NCBI GenBank assembly: GCA_045589035.1
Contig: JAZNFJ010000035.1
Coordinates: 1 to 19,407, forward strand
Reading direction: 5' to 3'
DNA: 19,407 nucleotides
DNA from: Avoscillospira sp045589035
GTDB lineage: Bacteria > Bacillota > Clostridia > Oscillospirales > Oscillospiraceae
Shown: in pieces, positions 7,514-15,081 of the stretch
How the letters are laid out: each line of letters starts with the position of its first letter
How positions within the stretch are numbered: the stretch's first letter is position 1
Made by a program: the position numbers and the translations under genes
The notes under the pieces: model-generated
Told to the model about the DNA's origin: nothing
Database searches by the model: none
What the model saw: only the letters and a program-made list of their open reading frames with translations

Positions 7514-8095
7514 TTATCTCTGATAGATAACCTTGTCGATCAAGCCGTAAGCACGGGCTTCCTCGGCGGACATGAAGTTGTCGCGCTCCGTGTCATTCTG
7601 GATCGTTTCCAGAGGCTTGCCGGTATTCTCTGCAAGAATATGGTTCAGCCGATCCTTGATCTTCAGCATACGCTCCACGTGGATCTTCATGTCGGTTGCC
7701 TGACCCTGGGTTCCGCCCAAAGGCTGGTGGATCATAATCTCCGCATTGGGCAGTGCAATCCGCTTGCCCTTAGTGCCGGCAGACAGCAGAAATGCACCCA
7801 TAGAGGCTGCCATACCGATGCAGATGGTGGAAACATCACATTTCACATACTGCATGGTATCGTAAATTGCCATACCGGCTGTCACGGAACCGCCGGGAGA
7901 ATTGATGTAAAACTGAATATCCTTGTCCGGATCCTGACTTTCCAGATAGAGCATCTGGGCAACGATCAGGCTTGCCGTTGTATCGTTGACTTCTTCAGAG
8001 AGAAGAATGATACGGTCGTTGAGCAGGCGGGAGAAAATATCATAGCTGCGTTCGCCGCGGCTGGTCTGCTCCACTACATAGGGAATGAAACTCAT
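7514..8095 (-). CDS. clpP: ATP-dependent Clp protease proteolytic subunit ClpP
   Basis: A 193-residue serine peptidase that forms the double-heptamer chamber of ClpXP. The catalytic triad is Ser98 (GMAASMG), His123 (MIHQPLGG) and Asp172 (ERDNFMS). The N-terminus SFIPYVVEQTSRGERSYDIFSRLL is the usual short propeptide/axial-loop sequence. The ATG at 8095 has AAAGGAG about 7 bases upstream; an in-frame ATG at 8206 would add a basic non-homologous extension overlapping tig and was rejected. It sits between tig and clpX, 58 bases from the tig stop. Confidence 0.98.
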   Translation of the reverse strand: MSFIPYVVEQTSRGERSYDIFSRLLNDRIILLSEEVNDTTASLIVAQMLYLESQDPDKDIQFYINSPGGSVTAGMAIYDTMQYVKCDVSTICIGMAASMGAFLLSAGTKGKRIALPNAEIMIHQPLGGTQGQATDMKIHVERMLKIKDRLNHILAENTGKPLETIQNDTERDNFMSAEEARAYGLIDKVIYQR

Positions 8096-8153
8096 AAAGT
8101 TACTCCTTTCTCGGGCTAAATGTCTGAAACATTCTAACCGGACAGGGGGAAAA

Positions 8154-9455
8154 TTATTCCTCAGTCTTTTCCTCTTCCTTGACAGCGGTAGGAACAGCGT
8201 TGTCAACGATGAGCTTAACAGCCTTTCTGGAAGCCAGATCAGCCTTCACGGTTTCGGCATTGAGGGCAGCCTTCACCTGGTCAACCTCCATCTGGTACTG
8301 CTCAGCAACCTTTGCATACTCTTCTTCCACTTCCTCATCGGAAACGGTGATATTTTCGGCATCGATGATGGCGCTCAGAAGAACATTGGAACGAACAGTG
8401 GTTTCAGCCATGGGGCGCATGGTTGCACGCATGCCGCTCATATCGCCGCCGACCATCTTTGCATAGTCTTCCACGGACATGCCGCTCATCTGCAGCTGGT
8501 ATGCAAACTGCTCCACATGCTTATCCAACTGCTCTTCGATCATGCAGGCAGGAATCTCAGCGGTCATGTTGGCAGCAGCAGCTTCAACAGCAGCATTTTC
8601 AAACTGGCGGTCAATGTTGTCCTGACGCATCTTCAGCTGCTTGGCGCGGATATCAGCCTTCAGCTCGTCCAGAGTATCAAATTCGGAAACATCCTTTGCA
8701 AACTCATCGTCCAGCTCGGGCTTGATGGTCTGCTTGACTTCGTGAATCTTGCACTTGAACACAACAGGCTTGCCAGCCAGTTCGGGGGTGTAGTTTTCGG
8801 GGAAGGTCACATCGATGTCCTTCTCTTCGCCTGCGGACAGGCCGATGAGGGCTTCTTCAAATCCGGGAACGAAGGAGTTGGAGCCCAGCTTCAGGCTGTA
8901 GTTCTCACCCTTACCGCCGGGGAAAGCAACACCATTGTCAAAGCCTTCGAAGTCCAGAACGACGGTATCGCCATCCTGTGCAGCGCGCTCCACAGTTTCG
9001 ATGCGGCTGTTGCGGTCAGCCATACGAGCCAGTTCGTTTTCCACATCTTCGTCGGAAACGGAAGCTTCAGCCTTGGGCACTTCGATGCCCTTGTAGTCAC
9101 CCAGAGTGACTTCGGGATACAGTTCGGTTTCGACAGTCAGAACGACAGTGCCGTCTTCCTTCTCATCCATATCAGCAATGGAAGGAGCGCCGACAGCCTT
9201 GATCTGCTGTGCGATGAAAGCCTGCTCGTAGATAGCGGGGAAAATCTCGTTGACGGCATCTTCATAGAAGACCTTTGCGCCGTACATGCCTTCCACGACC
9301 TTACGGGGAGCCTTGCCCTTACGGAAGCCGGGAACCATGATATCCTTCTTGCACTTGTTATAAGCCTTGGTCAGAGCAGCTTCGAATTCCTGCTTCTCGA
9401 TCTCGACAACGACCTTTGCCTTGCCGTTGGCCTGTTCAGTGTTTTTCACATTCAT
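8154..9455 (-). CDS. tig: Trigger factor, ribosome-bound chaperone and peptidyl-prolyl isomerase
   Basis: A 433-residue chaperone that binds L23 at the ribosomal exit tunnel. Domains in order: N-terminal ribosome-binding domain with the signature GFRKGKAP (43-50), an FKBP-type PPIase domain (about 155-245, from GDTVVLDFEGF to KCKIHEV), and a helical C-terminal domain. The tail is acidic (KEEEKTEE). The ATG at 9455 is preceded by AGGAGG at good spacing; the ATG at 9488 lies too close to the promoter and lacks such a site. First gene of the tig-clpP-clpX-lon-engB operon. Codon choice looks more biased than in the polysaccharide genes, as expected for an abundant protein. Confidence 0.98.
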   Translation of the reverse strand: MNVKNTEQANGKAKVVVEIEKQEFEAALTKAYNKCKKDIMVPGFRKGKAPRKVVEGMYGAKVFYEDAVNEIFPAIYEQAFIAQQIKAVGAPSIADMDEKEDGTVVLTVETELYPEVTLGDYKGIEVPKAEASVSDEDVENELARMADRNSRIETVERAAQDGDTVVLDFEGFDNGVAFPGGKGENYSLKLGSNSFVPGFEEALIGLSAGEEKDIDVTFPENYTPELAGKPVVFKCKIHEVKQTIKPELDDEFAKDVSEFDTLDELKADIRAKQLKMRQDNIDRQFENAAVEAAAANMTAEIPACMIEEQLDKHVEQFAYQLQMSGMSVEDYAKMVGGDMSGMRATMRPMAETTVRSNVLLSAIIDAENITVSDEEVEEEYAKVAEQYQMEVDQVKAALNAETVKADLASRKAVKLIVDNAVPTAVKEEEKTEE

Positions 9456-9514
9456 TGGTATTTCCTCCTGTATGGTACGATGTATCAATCTTTCGCACCT
9501 TTAATTCAATCCGT

Positions 9515-9546
9515 ATTATATTAGCAAATATAAACGAATTTTTCTA
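9515..9546 (-). promoter_or_regulatory. Probable promoter of the tig operon
   Basis: On the minus strand the sequence TGCTAATATAAT contains a TGn-extended -10 (TAATAT, 9518-9523) and an overlapping perfect TATAAT (9515-9520). The best -35 is TAGAAA (9541-9546), 17 bases upstream of TAATAT, matching TTGACA at 4 of 6 positions. Start of transcription would be near 9508-9511. No convincing terminator hairpin separates this from the upstream phosphoesterase gene, so some read-through is possible. Confidence 0.6.
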
Positions 9547-9576
9547 CTGTTTTTTTACTGTATTTACAAAATATTT

Positions 9577-10266
9577 TCAATCCGCAATTTTATACGGTTT
9601 GAAGTTTACATAATCAGCCGCCACCAAGATAAATTCCGTGCCGTCATAGACGCCTTCCAGCGCCAGTTTGTGACTATCGCCATGAAGATGTCCATAGTAG
9701 CAAGCCTTTACTTCATAACGGCGGAGCATTTCTAAAATCTCCGGACAGGTATATCCACGATAAAGGGGCGGATAGTGCAGAAAACAGATTTTCTCCCGTT
9801 CCCCTGCTGCTTTCAGTGATGCTTCCAGACGGATCAGTTCTCTGCGGAACACTTTTTCATCATGGGTGCCGCCTTTTTCTTCTTCAAAGAACCACCCTCT
9901 CGTTCCACAAAGTGCCAAATCACCGTAGAAATGGCAGTTATTATGGAGCAGATGCAGGTTCTGAAATCCGTGACTCTGGCAGAAAGAGGAAAACTTGGAT
10001 GCCGTATTCCACCAGTAATCATGATTGCCTTTGACCAGCAGTTTTCTTCCCGGAAAAGATTCCAGAAAGGCAAAATCGGCAGTTGCTTCCTCCAACCCCA
10101 GCGCCCAGCAGAAATCACCGGAAATCACCAGTGTATCTTCTTCTTTTAGAACAGAAAGATTTTCCCGGAGTTTTTCCAGATACCCGGTCCATCGACCGCC
10201 AAACACATCCATAGGCTTGTCCGCACCAAAGGCGAGGTGCAGATCACCCAGCGCATAAAGTGCCAT
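9577..10266 (-). CDS. Calcineurin-like metallophosphoesterase
   Basis: A 229-residue protein with the complete five-block binuclear-metal signature: D8-x-H10 (GDLHL), GD at 50-51 (ISGDFCWA), GNHD at 80-83 (GNHDYWW), H164 (FLHYPP) and GHLH at 192-195. It belongs to a small cytosolic family seen widely in Firmicutes. Its substrate is not established and cannot be read from sequence. No signal peptide or membrane segment is visible. The start overlaps the thrC stop by one base (TGATG), so it is probably translationally coupled to thrC. It is the last gene of the lepB operon. Confidence 0.9.
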   Translation of the reverse strand: MALYALGDLHLAFGADKPMDVFGGRWTGYLEKLRENLSVLKEEDTLVISGDFCWALGLEEATADFAFLESFPGRKLLVKGNHDYWWNTASKFSSFCQSHGFQNLHLLHNNCHFYGDLALCGTRGWFFEEEKGGTHDEKVFRRELIRLEASLKAAGEREKICFLHYPPLYRGYTCPEILEMLRRYEVKACYYGHLHGDSHKLALEGVYDGTEFILVAADYVNFKPYKIAD

Positions 10267-11738
10267 CAGCGAAGAAATGCATCCACGACCTGGGGCATGG
10301 CTTCCTTCTCTGTCACCTGGGTGAAGCGGACAGCCTTGCCCTCCAGACCTGCCAATGGTGCGGGGACGGCCTTGTCGGTGCGCTTATGCAGCTGATTCAG
10401 GATCTTCGTGCCCTTTTCCAGTTCCTTCTCACCCAGTGCAGTCAGAACACTGTCGCAGAACTTGAAGGGGCTGGCAGTGGATACCACCACCGCGGTAGTA
10501 TCATCGGCAGTTGCAGCACGGTAGTCCTGCAGGACCGTATAAGCCACAGCCGTATGGGTATCCATCAGATAGCCGGTGGAATTAAACACCTTTTCAATGG
10601 TATTCATGGTGCGGGCATCATCACAGAAACCGCAGTTGAAGGTCTTCTGAATCTTTTCCTTCACCTCATCAGACACTTCATAACGGCCGGTTTCATTCAG
10701 CGAATTCATATAACCAGCGACTTCCTCATCGGAACCGCACATATCAAAGAGCAGCCGTTCCAGATTGGAGGAAATCAGAATATCCATGGACGGAGATGCT
10801 GTCATATAGAAGGGACGGTTTCTGTCATAGACACCGGTCTTGATAAAGTCCGTCAGAATATTATTGGCATTGGAAGCACAGATCAGCTTGTTGACAGGAA
10901 GACCCATCTTCTTTGCATAATAGCCAGCCAGAATGTTACCAAAGTTGCCGGTAGGCACGCAGAAGTTCACAGGATCACCGTTCTTCACTTCGCCGGAATC
11001 CAGCAGATCACAGTAGGCGGAGATGTAATAGACAATCTGCGGAAGGACACGACCCCAGTTGATGGAGTTGGCGGAAGACAGCACAAAGCCGCGCTCTGCA
11101 AGGTCCTTGCGCATATCTGTATCAGAGAAGATCTTCTTGATGCCGGTCTGCACATCATCAAAGTTACCAACCACAGAGCAGACGGATACATTGTCACCCT
11201 CCTGGGTTACCATTTGCAGCTGCTGAATATCAGACACGCCGTCCTTGGGGAAAAACACCAGAACCTTTGTGCCATCCACATCACGGAATCCTTCCAGAGC
11301 AGCCTTACCGGTATCACCGGAAGTGGCAACAGGAATACAGACCGTCTTATCGGAACCATTCTTCCGCATGGAAGCGGTCAACAGATGGGGTAACATCTGC
11401 AGGGCCATATCCTTGAATGCGCTGGTAGGACCGTGCCACAGCTCCAGCACGTGGGTCTTGCAATGAAGCTTCTCCACAGGGGCAACTGCTTCGCAGTCGA
11501 ACTTACCGTAAGCCTTCTCAGCAAAACCTGCCAGTTCTTCTTCGGAGAACTCGTCCAAGAACAACTTCATCACAGCAACAGCGCGCTGCTGATAGGTCAT
11601 AGGAACCAGCTTTTCCAGATCCGGCAGGACAGGAAATTCCTTAGGCAGGAACAAGCCGCCATCACGGCTGAGACCCTGCTCAATGGCCTGTACTGCCGTA
11701 AAATCCAGTTCCTTATTTCTTGTACTCATATAGTGCAT
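10266..11738 (-). CDS. thrC: Threonine synthase
   Basis: A 490-residue PLP enzyme converting O-phosphohomoserine to threonine, the last step of threonine synthesis. The N-terminus (HYMSTRNKELDF..AIEQGLSRDGGLF) and the PLP-lysine block GPTSAFKDMALQ with Lys109 identify the longer bacterial/fungal-type (type 1) enzyme. The glycine-rich phosphate-binding loop is in VATSGDTGKAA and the asparagine segment in PTGNFGNILAGYYAKK. The ATG at 11738 has AGAGGG eight bases upstream; an in-frame upstream ATG at 11777 would overlap yraN and lacks support. No thrB or hom is nearby. Here it shares an operon with RNA, DNA and ribosome genes, with only 25 bases to yraN. Confidence 0.97.
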   Translation of the reverse strand: MHYMSTRNKELDFTAVQAIEQGLSRDGGLFLPKEFPVLPDLEKLVPMTYQQRAVAVMKLFLDEFSEEELAGFAEKAYGKFDCEAVAPVEKLHCKTHVLELWHGPTSAFKDMALQMLPHLLTASMRKNGSDKTVCIPVATSGDTGKAALEGFRDVDGTKVLVFFPKDGVSDIQQLQMVTQEGDNVSVCSVVGNFDDVQTGIKKIFSDTDMRKDLAERGFVLSSANSINWGRVLPQIVYYISAYCDLLDSGEVKNGDPVNFCVPTGNFGNILAGYYAKKMGLPVNKLICASNANNILTDFIKTGVYDRNRPFYMTASPSMDILISSNLERLLFDMCGSDEEVAGYMNSLNETGRYEVSDEVKEKIQKTFNCGFCDDARTMNTIEKVFNSTGYLMDTHTAVAYTVLQDYRAATADDTTAVVVSTASPFKFCDSVLTALGEKELEKGTKILNQLHKRTDKAVPAPLAGLEGKAVRFTQVTEKEAMPQVVDAFLR

Positions 11739-11763
11739 AACGATATCCCTCTTTATCTCGCAA

Positions 11764-12129
11764 TTAATGAAAAGCATCCTCCAGATGGATGATCTTCGGC
11801 ATCTCCGTTTCCATCCCCTGGGGTGCGTAAATTTCGATCACATCGAACCGGGGCTGCAGATTCGTTGGATTTTGCTGCAACCATAATTCCGCAGCTGCGC
11901 GCAACCGCTCCTGCTTATCAGCCCCGACAAATTCTCTGGCTGTGCCAAAGTGATCTGTCTTTCGCAGCTTCACTTCCACAAAGACCAGATACCGCCTGCT
12001 TTGACAGATCAGATCAATCTCTCCAAACCGGCAGCGATAATTTGTTCCCAGCAGACGATATCGCTTTTTTCGCATATAGTCCGCAGCAAGGCTTTCACCC
12101 CAGGCACCAAGAATATTATTTTTCCCCAT
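11764..12129 (-). CDS. yraN: YraN/UPF0102 family putative endonuclease
   Basis: A 121-residue protein with the restriction-endonuclease-like fold of the UPF0102 family. Conserved residues: GxxGE (8-12, Glu12), GEIDLI (36-41, Asp39) and VFVEVK (49-54, Glu52, Lys54), forming the D-ExK pattern of the PD-(D/E)xK superfamily. A role in DNA processing or repair is inferred from the fold; the cellular function is not firmly established. No Shine-Dalgarno is visible before the ATG, which lies 14 bases inside the end of rnhB, so translation probably depends on ribosomes finishing rnhB. The rnhB-yraN order is common in bacteria. Confidence 0.92.
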   Translation of the reverse strand: MGKNNILGAWGESLAADYMRKKRYRLLGTNYRCRFGEIDLICQSRRYLVFVEVKLRKTDHFGTAREFVGADKQERLRAAAELWLQQNPTNLQPRFDVIEIYAPQGMETEMPKIIHLEDAFH

Positions 12130-12730
12130 AGAACTTTTTAAGGAATGTCATTCGGTGAATGGGACAGGGACCATGTTCCCGCAGGGCTTCATAGTGCCGC
12201 TTGGTACCATAGCCCTTATGTACGGCAAAGCCGTAGGCAGGATAGGTTTCGTCCAGTTCTTCCAGCAGGCGGTCGCGGGTGACCTTTGCCAGAATGGACG
12301 CTGCCGCAATGCTGGCACTGCGGCTGTCGCCTTTGATAACGGTCTTCACCTGCATCGGCAGGTTCGGTTCCCGATTGCCATCTACAAGCGCCAGATCCGG
12401 CTGCACGGAAAGTTGTGCAACCGCCCATTCCATAGCCAGAAACGTTGCCTGCAAGATGTTGATCTCATCGATTTCTTTCTCAGAAACCAGTGCAATTCCG
12501 TATGCCAGCGCCTGTTCTACAATGATATCGTAGAGTTCTCTGCGTTTTTTATCGGTCAGTTTCTTGGAGTCATTGAGTCCGGGAATTTCCAGATTGGGCG
12601 GCAAAATAACAGCAGCTGCACAGACAGGCCCTGCCAGCGGTCCACGACCGGCTTCATCCACACCGCAGATCACGGAAAAACCTTCCGCAGAACATTCCCG
12701 CTCTATTTCCCAAAGATCGATTTTATCCAT
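12116..12730 (-). CDS. rnhB: Ribonuclease HII
   Basis: A 204-residue enzyme that cuts RNA in RNA-DNA hybrids and removes misincorporated ribonucleotides. The acidic active site is complete: Asp25-Glu26 in GVDEAGRG, Asp117 in LVDGN, and Asp135 in GDSRSASIAAASI. The ATG at 12730 has GGAGG upstream (GGAGGAAGAAA then ATG). It lies 8 bases inside the end of rbgA; the further-upstream ATG at 12760 was rejected for lack of a ribosome site. The C-terminus (HRMTFLKKF) is typical of the family. The rbgA-rnhB order matches B. subtilis. Confidence 0.97.
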   Translation of the reverse strand: MDKIDLWEIERECSAEGFSVICGVDEAGRGPLAGPVCAAAVILPPNLEIPGLNDSKKLTDKKRRELYDIIVEQALAYGIALVSEKEIDEINILQATFLAMEWAVAQLSVQPDLALVDGNREPNLPMQVKTVIKGDSRSASIAAASILAKVTRDRLLEELDETYPAYGFAVHKGYGTKRHYEALREHGPCPIHRMTFLKKFYGEK

Positions 12731-13592
12731 TTTCTTCCTCCAACATTTCCGGAGTTTCAAAGGTAAAGCGGCCCAGTTTACTGCTTCGATACTCTTCCAG
12801 CAGCACCCGTGCCATGCGTTCGGTGTTTACCTCGCCGCCGGAGATCAGGAAACCTCTTTTTCTGCCTGCAGCTTCCAGCAGTTCCCAGCCCTCAGCATCA
12901 GGAGCCATGTCTACTTTATACCGCTCTCTGACGGCATCGGGGTACCGTTTCCAAAGCATCTCAATTAGATGGCAGGCCAGGCCTTCCACATCGATTACAT
13001 CGTCTTTGACCGCTCCTGTATAAGCCAGGCGAATACCTACATTGGGATCTTCGAACTTAGGCCACAGAATACCGGGGGTATCCAGCATCAGAAGACCCTG
13101 ATCCACAGTCACCCACTGCTTGCCACGGGTCACACCGGGACGGTTTTCAGCTTTTGCACCTTTACGGCCGGAAATCTGGTTGATGAAGGTGGATTTACCC
13201 ACATTGGGAATACCGACCACCATGATCTTCAGAGGTCTGCCGACCTGTCCTTTTTCCGCATAGCGCTTCAGCTTTTCGGAAAGCAGTTCTCTGACCGCGG
13301 GCACAAAGTTATTGATACCTTTCTTCGTCTTGCAGTCGGTGGCAACTACTGCCATACCCTTGGATTTAAAGTACGCAGACCAACGGCGAACCATCTCCGG
13401 ATCTGCCAGATCGATTCTATTTAAAATGACCAGGCGGGGTTTGTTCCCGCAGATGGTATCCAGATCCGGGTTTCGGCTGGAGATGGGAATCCGGGCATCC
13501 AAAATCTCACAGACCGCATCCACCAGCTTCAGATCTTCTTCCATCATTCGCCGGGTTTTGGTCATGTGGCCGGGATACCACTGGATATTCAT
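12723..13592 (-). CDS. rbgA: Ribosome-biogenesis GTPase RbgA/YlqF
   Basis: A 289-residue circularly permuted GTPase required for late assembly of the 50S subunit. Motifs come in the permuted order: G4 NRID (58-61), then G1 GIPNVGKS (127-134), G2 threonine (155, in RPGVTRG) and G3 DTPG (171-174). It begins NIQWYPGHMTKTRR, the family's N-terminal signature. I took the ATG at 13592 because homologues start there and an AGGA lies ten bases upstream. An ATG at 13610, directly after the lepB stop, would add six residues and has no ribosome site. The acidic C-terminal tail (PEMLEEENG) overlaps rnhB. Confidence 0.96.
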   Translation of the reverse strand: MNIQWYPGHMTKTRRMMEEDLKLVDAVCEILDARIPISSRNPDLDTICGNKPRLVILNRIDLADPEMVRRWSAYFKSKGMAVVATDCKTKKGINNFVPAVRELLSEKLKRYAEKGQVGRPLKIMVVGIPNVGKSTFINQISGRKGAKAENRPGVTRGKQWVTVDQGLLMLDTPGILWPKFEDPNVGIRLAYTGAVKDDVIDVEGLACHLIEMLWKRYPDAVRERYKVDMAPDAEGWELLEAAGRKRGFLISGGEVNTERMARVLLEEYRSSKLGRFTFETPEMLEEENG

Positions 13593-13610
13593 CTGTCGTT
13601 CATCCTGCAT

Positions 13611-14495
13611 TTAAGATACCAGTCCTATTCTTCCCCACTGCCGGGGATCAATCACATTGCCTGCACCATCGGTGGTCTGACCGGGCAGCGCAATAAACAG
13701 CACTTTACCCAGCACATACTGTTCGTCCACCATACCAATGGGCGCATAACGGCTGTCCATAGAATTATTACGGTTATCGCCAAGAACGAAAATGCAGCCT
13801 TCCGGTACAGTCACAGGGTATTGCAGCGCAAACTCCCCTTCCCAGTTATACAAAGTCGGTGCATTGATATAGTCCTCCACCAGACGGACACCGTCCACAT
13901 GGATGACACCGGTTTCAAAGTCAATATCCACCGTCTGTCCTTCTGTGGCAATGATGCGCTTCACAATCGGTCCATCGGTGTTGTGCTGATACTCCGGCAC
14001 ATTGAGAACGACCACATCACCGTACTGCAGATCCTTGCCGCCAAACAGGAAGTTGCTCTCCAGCACAAGATAATCGCCGTTATGGAGCGTGGGGAGCATA
14101 GAATCACCCTGTACACCCACCAGTCTGACCACAAACACAAAAATCAATGTAACTGCAGCCAGCAGGTAAATAATGTCATGGAGCATTCCGTAGAGTTCCT
14201 GCAAAAAATTCACCTTTTTCTTCGGTGCTGCAGTTTCCTTCGCATCCATATCTGCATTTTCTTCATTGGGCAGACTATCCGCTTCGGCTTCGTCATCCAT
14301 AGTTTCCGCATCTTCTGAAGCATCCGCTTCAAATTCCTCGTCCGCTACATCCATCTCAGGAGTTTCTTCTTCACAGACAACTTCTTCTGCAGGCATTTCC
14401 TCTTCCACGGCAGCTTCGCCGCCCTCTCCAAGGAGTTCCCGGATCTCTTCCAGATCAATGGTATCGTGGACAAAAGACTTCTTTTCCTGTTCCAT
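13611..14495 (-). CDS. lepB: Type I signal peptidase with a long acidic cytoplasmic N-terminus
   Basis: A 294-residue membrane serine protease that removes signal peptides from exported proteins. Residues 1-90 are unusually acidic (37 Asp/Glu) and low in complexity. A KKK stop (92-94) and one membrane helix at about 107-126 follow, then the catalytic domain on the outer face. The Ser-Lys dyad is Ser132 (GDSMLPTL) and Lys179 (DGPIVKRIIATEG); box E is GDNRNNSMDSRY. Gram-positive signal peptidases usually have only a few residues before the helix, so the extension is the odd feature. The ATG has a weak GGATGG about 11 bases upstream. It is the first gene of its operon, after the rplS terminator. 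Confidence 0.95.
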   Translation of the reverse strand: MEQEKKSFVHDTIDLEEIRELLGEGGEAAVEEEMPAEEVVCEEETPEMDVADEEFEADASEDAETMDDEAEADSLPNEENADMDAKETAAPKKKVNFLQELYGMLHDIIYLLAAVTLIFVFVVRLVGVQGDSMLPTLHNGDYLVLESNFLFGGKDLQYGDVVVLNVPEYQHNTDGPIVKRIIATEGQTVDIDFETGVIHVDGVRLVEDYINAPTLYNWEGEFALQYPVTVPEGCIFVLGDNRNNSMDSRYAPIGMVDEQYVLGKVLFIALPGQTTDGAGNVIDPRQWGRIGLVS

Positions 14496-14543
14496 ATATC
14501 ATACACCATCCAATATTTGGCTATACTTCGCCTATTCTCTGCT

Positions 14544-14572
14544 ATTATACACAAAGAGTCCCTAAAATGAAA
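14544..14572 (-). promoter_or_regulatory. Probable promoter of the lepB operon
   Basis: A perfect TATAAT (14544-14549 on the minus strand) lies about 49 bases before the lepB ATG. The -35 at 17-base spacing (TTTCAT, 14567-14572) is poor. Its place just after the rplS terminator supports a separate start for lepB-rbgA-rnhB-yraN-thrC-phosphoesterase. Confidence 0.55.
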
Positions 14573-14587
14573 GAGCATTTCATAAGA

Positions 14588-14624
14588 AAAAAAGAAAAAA
14601 GTGCTGTAAAAACAGCACTTTTTT
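14588..14624 (-). terminator. Rho-independent terminator of rplS
   Basis: A 13-bp stem (14595-14607 with 14612-14624; core GTGCTGT/ACAGCAC) with a 4-base loop is followed on the minus strand by TTTTTTCTTTTTTTC. It lies 12 bases after the rplS stop. A T-run also follows in the opposite direction, so it could work both ways, though no plus-strand gene is present. Confidence 0.93.
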
Positions 14625-14636
14625 CTTTCGGAAGAA

Positions 14637-14978
14637 TTAGACCTTCTCCTTGACCTTGGCAGCCTTGCCCAGGCGCTCGCGCAGGTAGTAGAGCTTAGCT
14701 CTGCGGACCTTACCGCGACGGACAGTCTCAACATTCACGATGCTGGGGGAATGCAGCAGGAAAACCTTCTCGCAGCCAACGCCGTAGCTGATACGACGGA
14801 CGGTAAAGGTTTCTTCCAGACCGCCATGCTTCTTAGCAATGACAGTACCCTCAAAAACCTGAACTCTCTCGCGGGAACCTTCCTTGATCTTGACATGAAC
14901 GCGAACCGTATCGCCCACATGGACTTCGGGCACTTCAGCCTTCATGTACTGGCTAGTCAAAGCCTTCATCAAATCCAT
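14637..14978 (-). CDS. rplS: 50S ribosomal protein L19
   Basis: A 113-residue large-subunit protein at the interface with the small subunit. The core VHVKIKEGSRERVQVFEGTV and the block RRISYGVGCEKVFLLHSPSI are diagnostic of L19, and the C-terminus is rich in Lys/Arg (RRGKVRRAKLYYLRERLGK) for rRNA binding. AAGGAGG sits about 8 bases before the ATG. It is a single-gene unit here: its own promoter and structured leader are upstream and a strong terminator is downstream. The usual rimM-trmD partners are not next to it. Codon use is strongly biased, as expected for a ribosomal protein. Confidence 0.98.
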   Translation of the reverse strand: MDLMKALTSQYMKAEVPEVHVGDTVRVHVKIKEGSRERVQVFEGTVIAKKHGGLEETFTVRRISYGVGCEKVFLLHSPSIVNVETVRRGKVRRAKLYYLRERLGKAAKVKEKV

Positions 14979-15002
14979 TGTCTTGTCCTCCTTGATTATT
15001 TA

Positions 15003-15075
15003 GATGTCCATACCCACAAGGAATGCCGCTGTACTCTCGTACCGGCTGTGGCAGCGGGCCATCCATTTCACAGAC
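15003..15075 (-). ncRNA. Structured leader of rplS, resembling the L19 autoregulatory leader
   Basis: The untranslated leader can form three nested helices. The outer helix pairs GATGGCC (15057-15063) with GGACATC (15003-15009), with one mismatch. The middle helix pairs CCACA (15047-15051) with TGTGG (15014-15018). The inner hairpin pairs GCCG (15043-15046) and GTAC (15039-15042) with GTAC and CGGC (15025-15034) across a GAGA tetraloop, with a two-base AG bulge. Firmicute rplS genes are known to carry an L19 leader element through which the protein represses its own synthesis. I assign it from position and structure; I cannot score it against the family model. Confidence 0.6.
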
Positions 15076-15081
15076 CAAAAC

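Noticed and set aside
8085..9524. Plus-strand ORF of 479 codons opposite trigger factor
   Set aside because: It is a shadow of tig: no ribosome site, a composition dominated by Leu/Phe/His/Ser from the antisense of an acidic protein, and a fully supported gene on the other strand.
9456..9576. CIRCE or CtsR operator before tig
   Set aside because: Neither the TTAGCACTC-N9-GAGTGCTAA inverted repeat nor the GGTCAAA-type heptamer repeat is present; only an unrelated TACTGT direct repeat is seen.
10260..11393. Plus-strand ORF of 377 codons opposite threonine synthase
   Set aside because: Antisense shadow of thrC; no recognisable domain or ribosome site.
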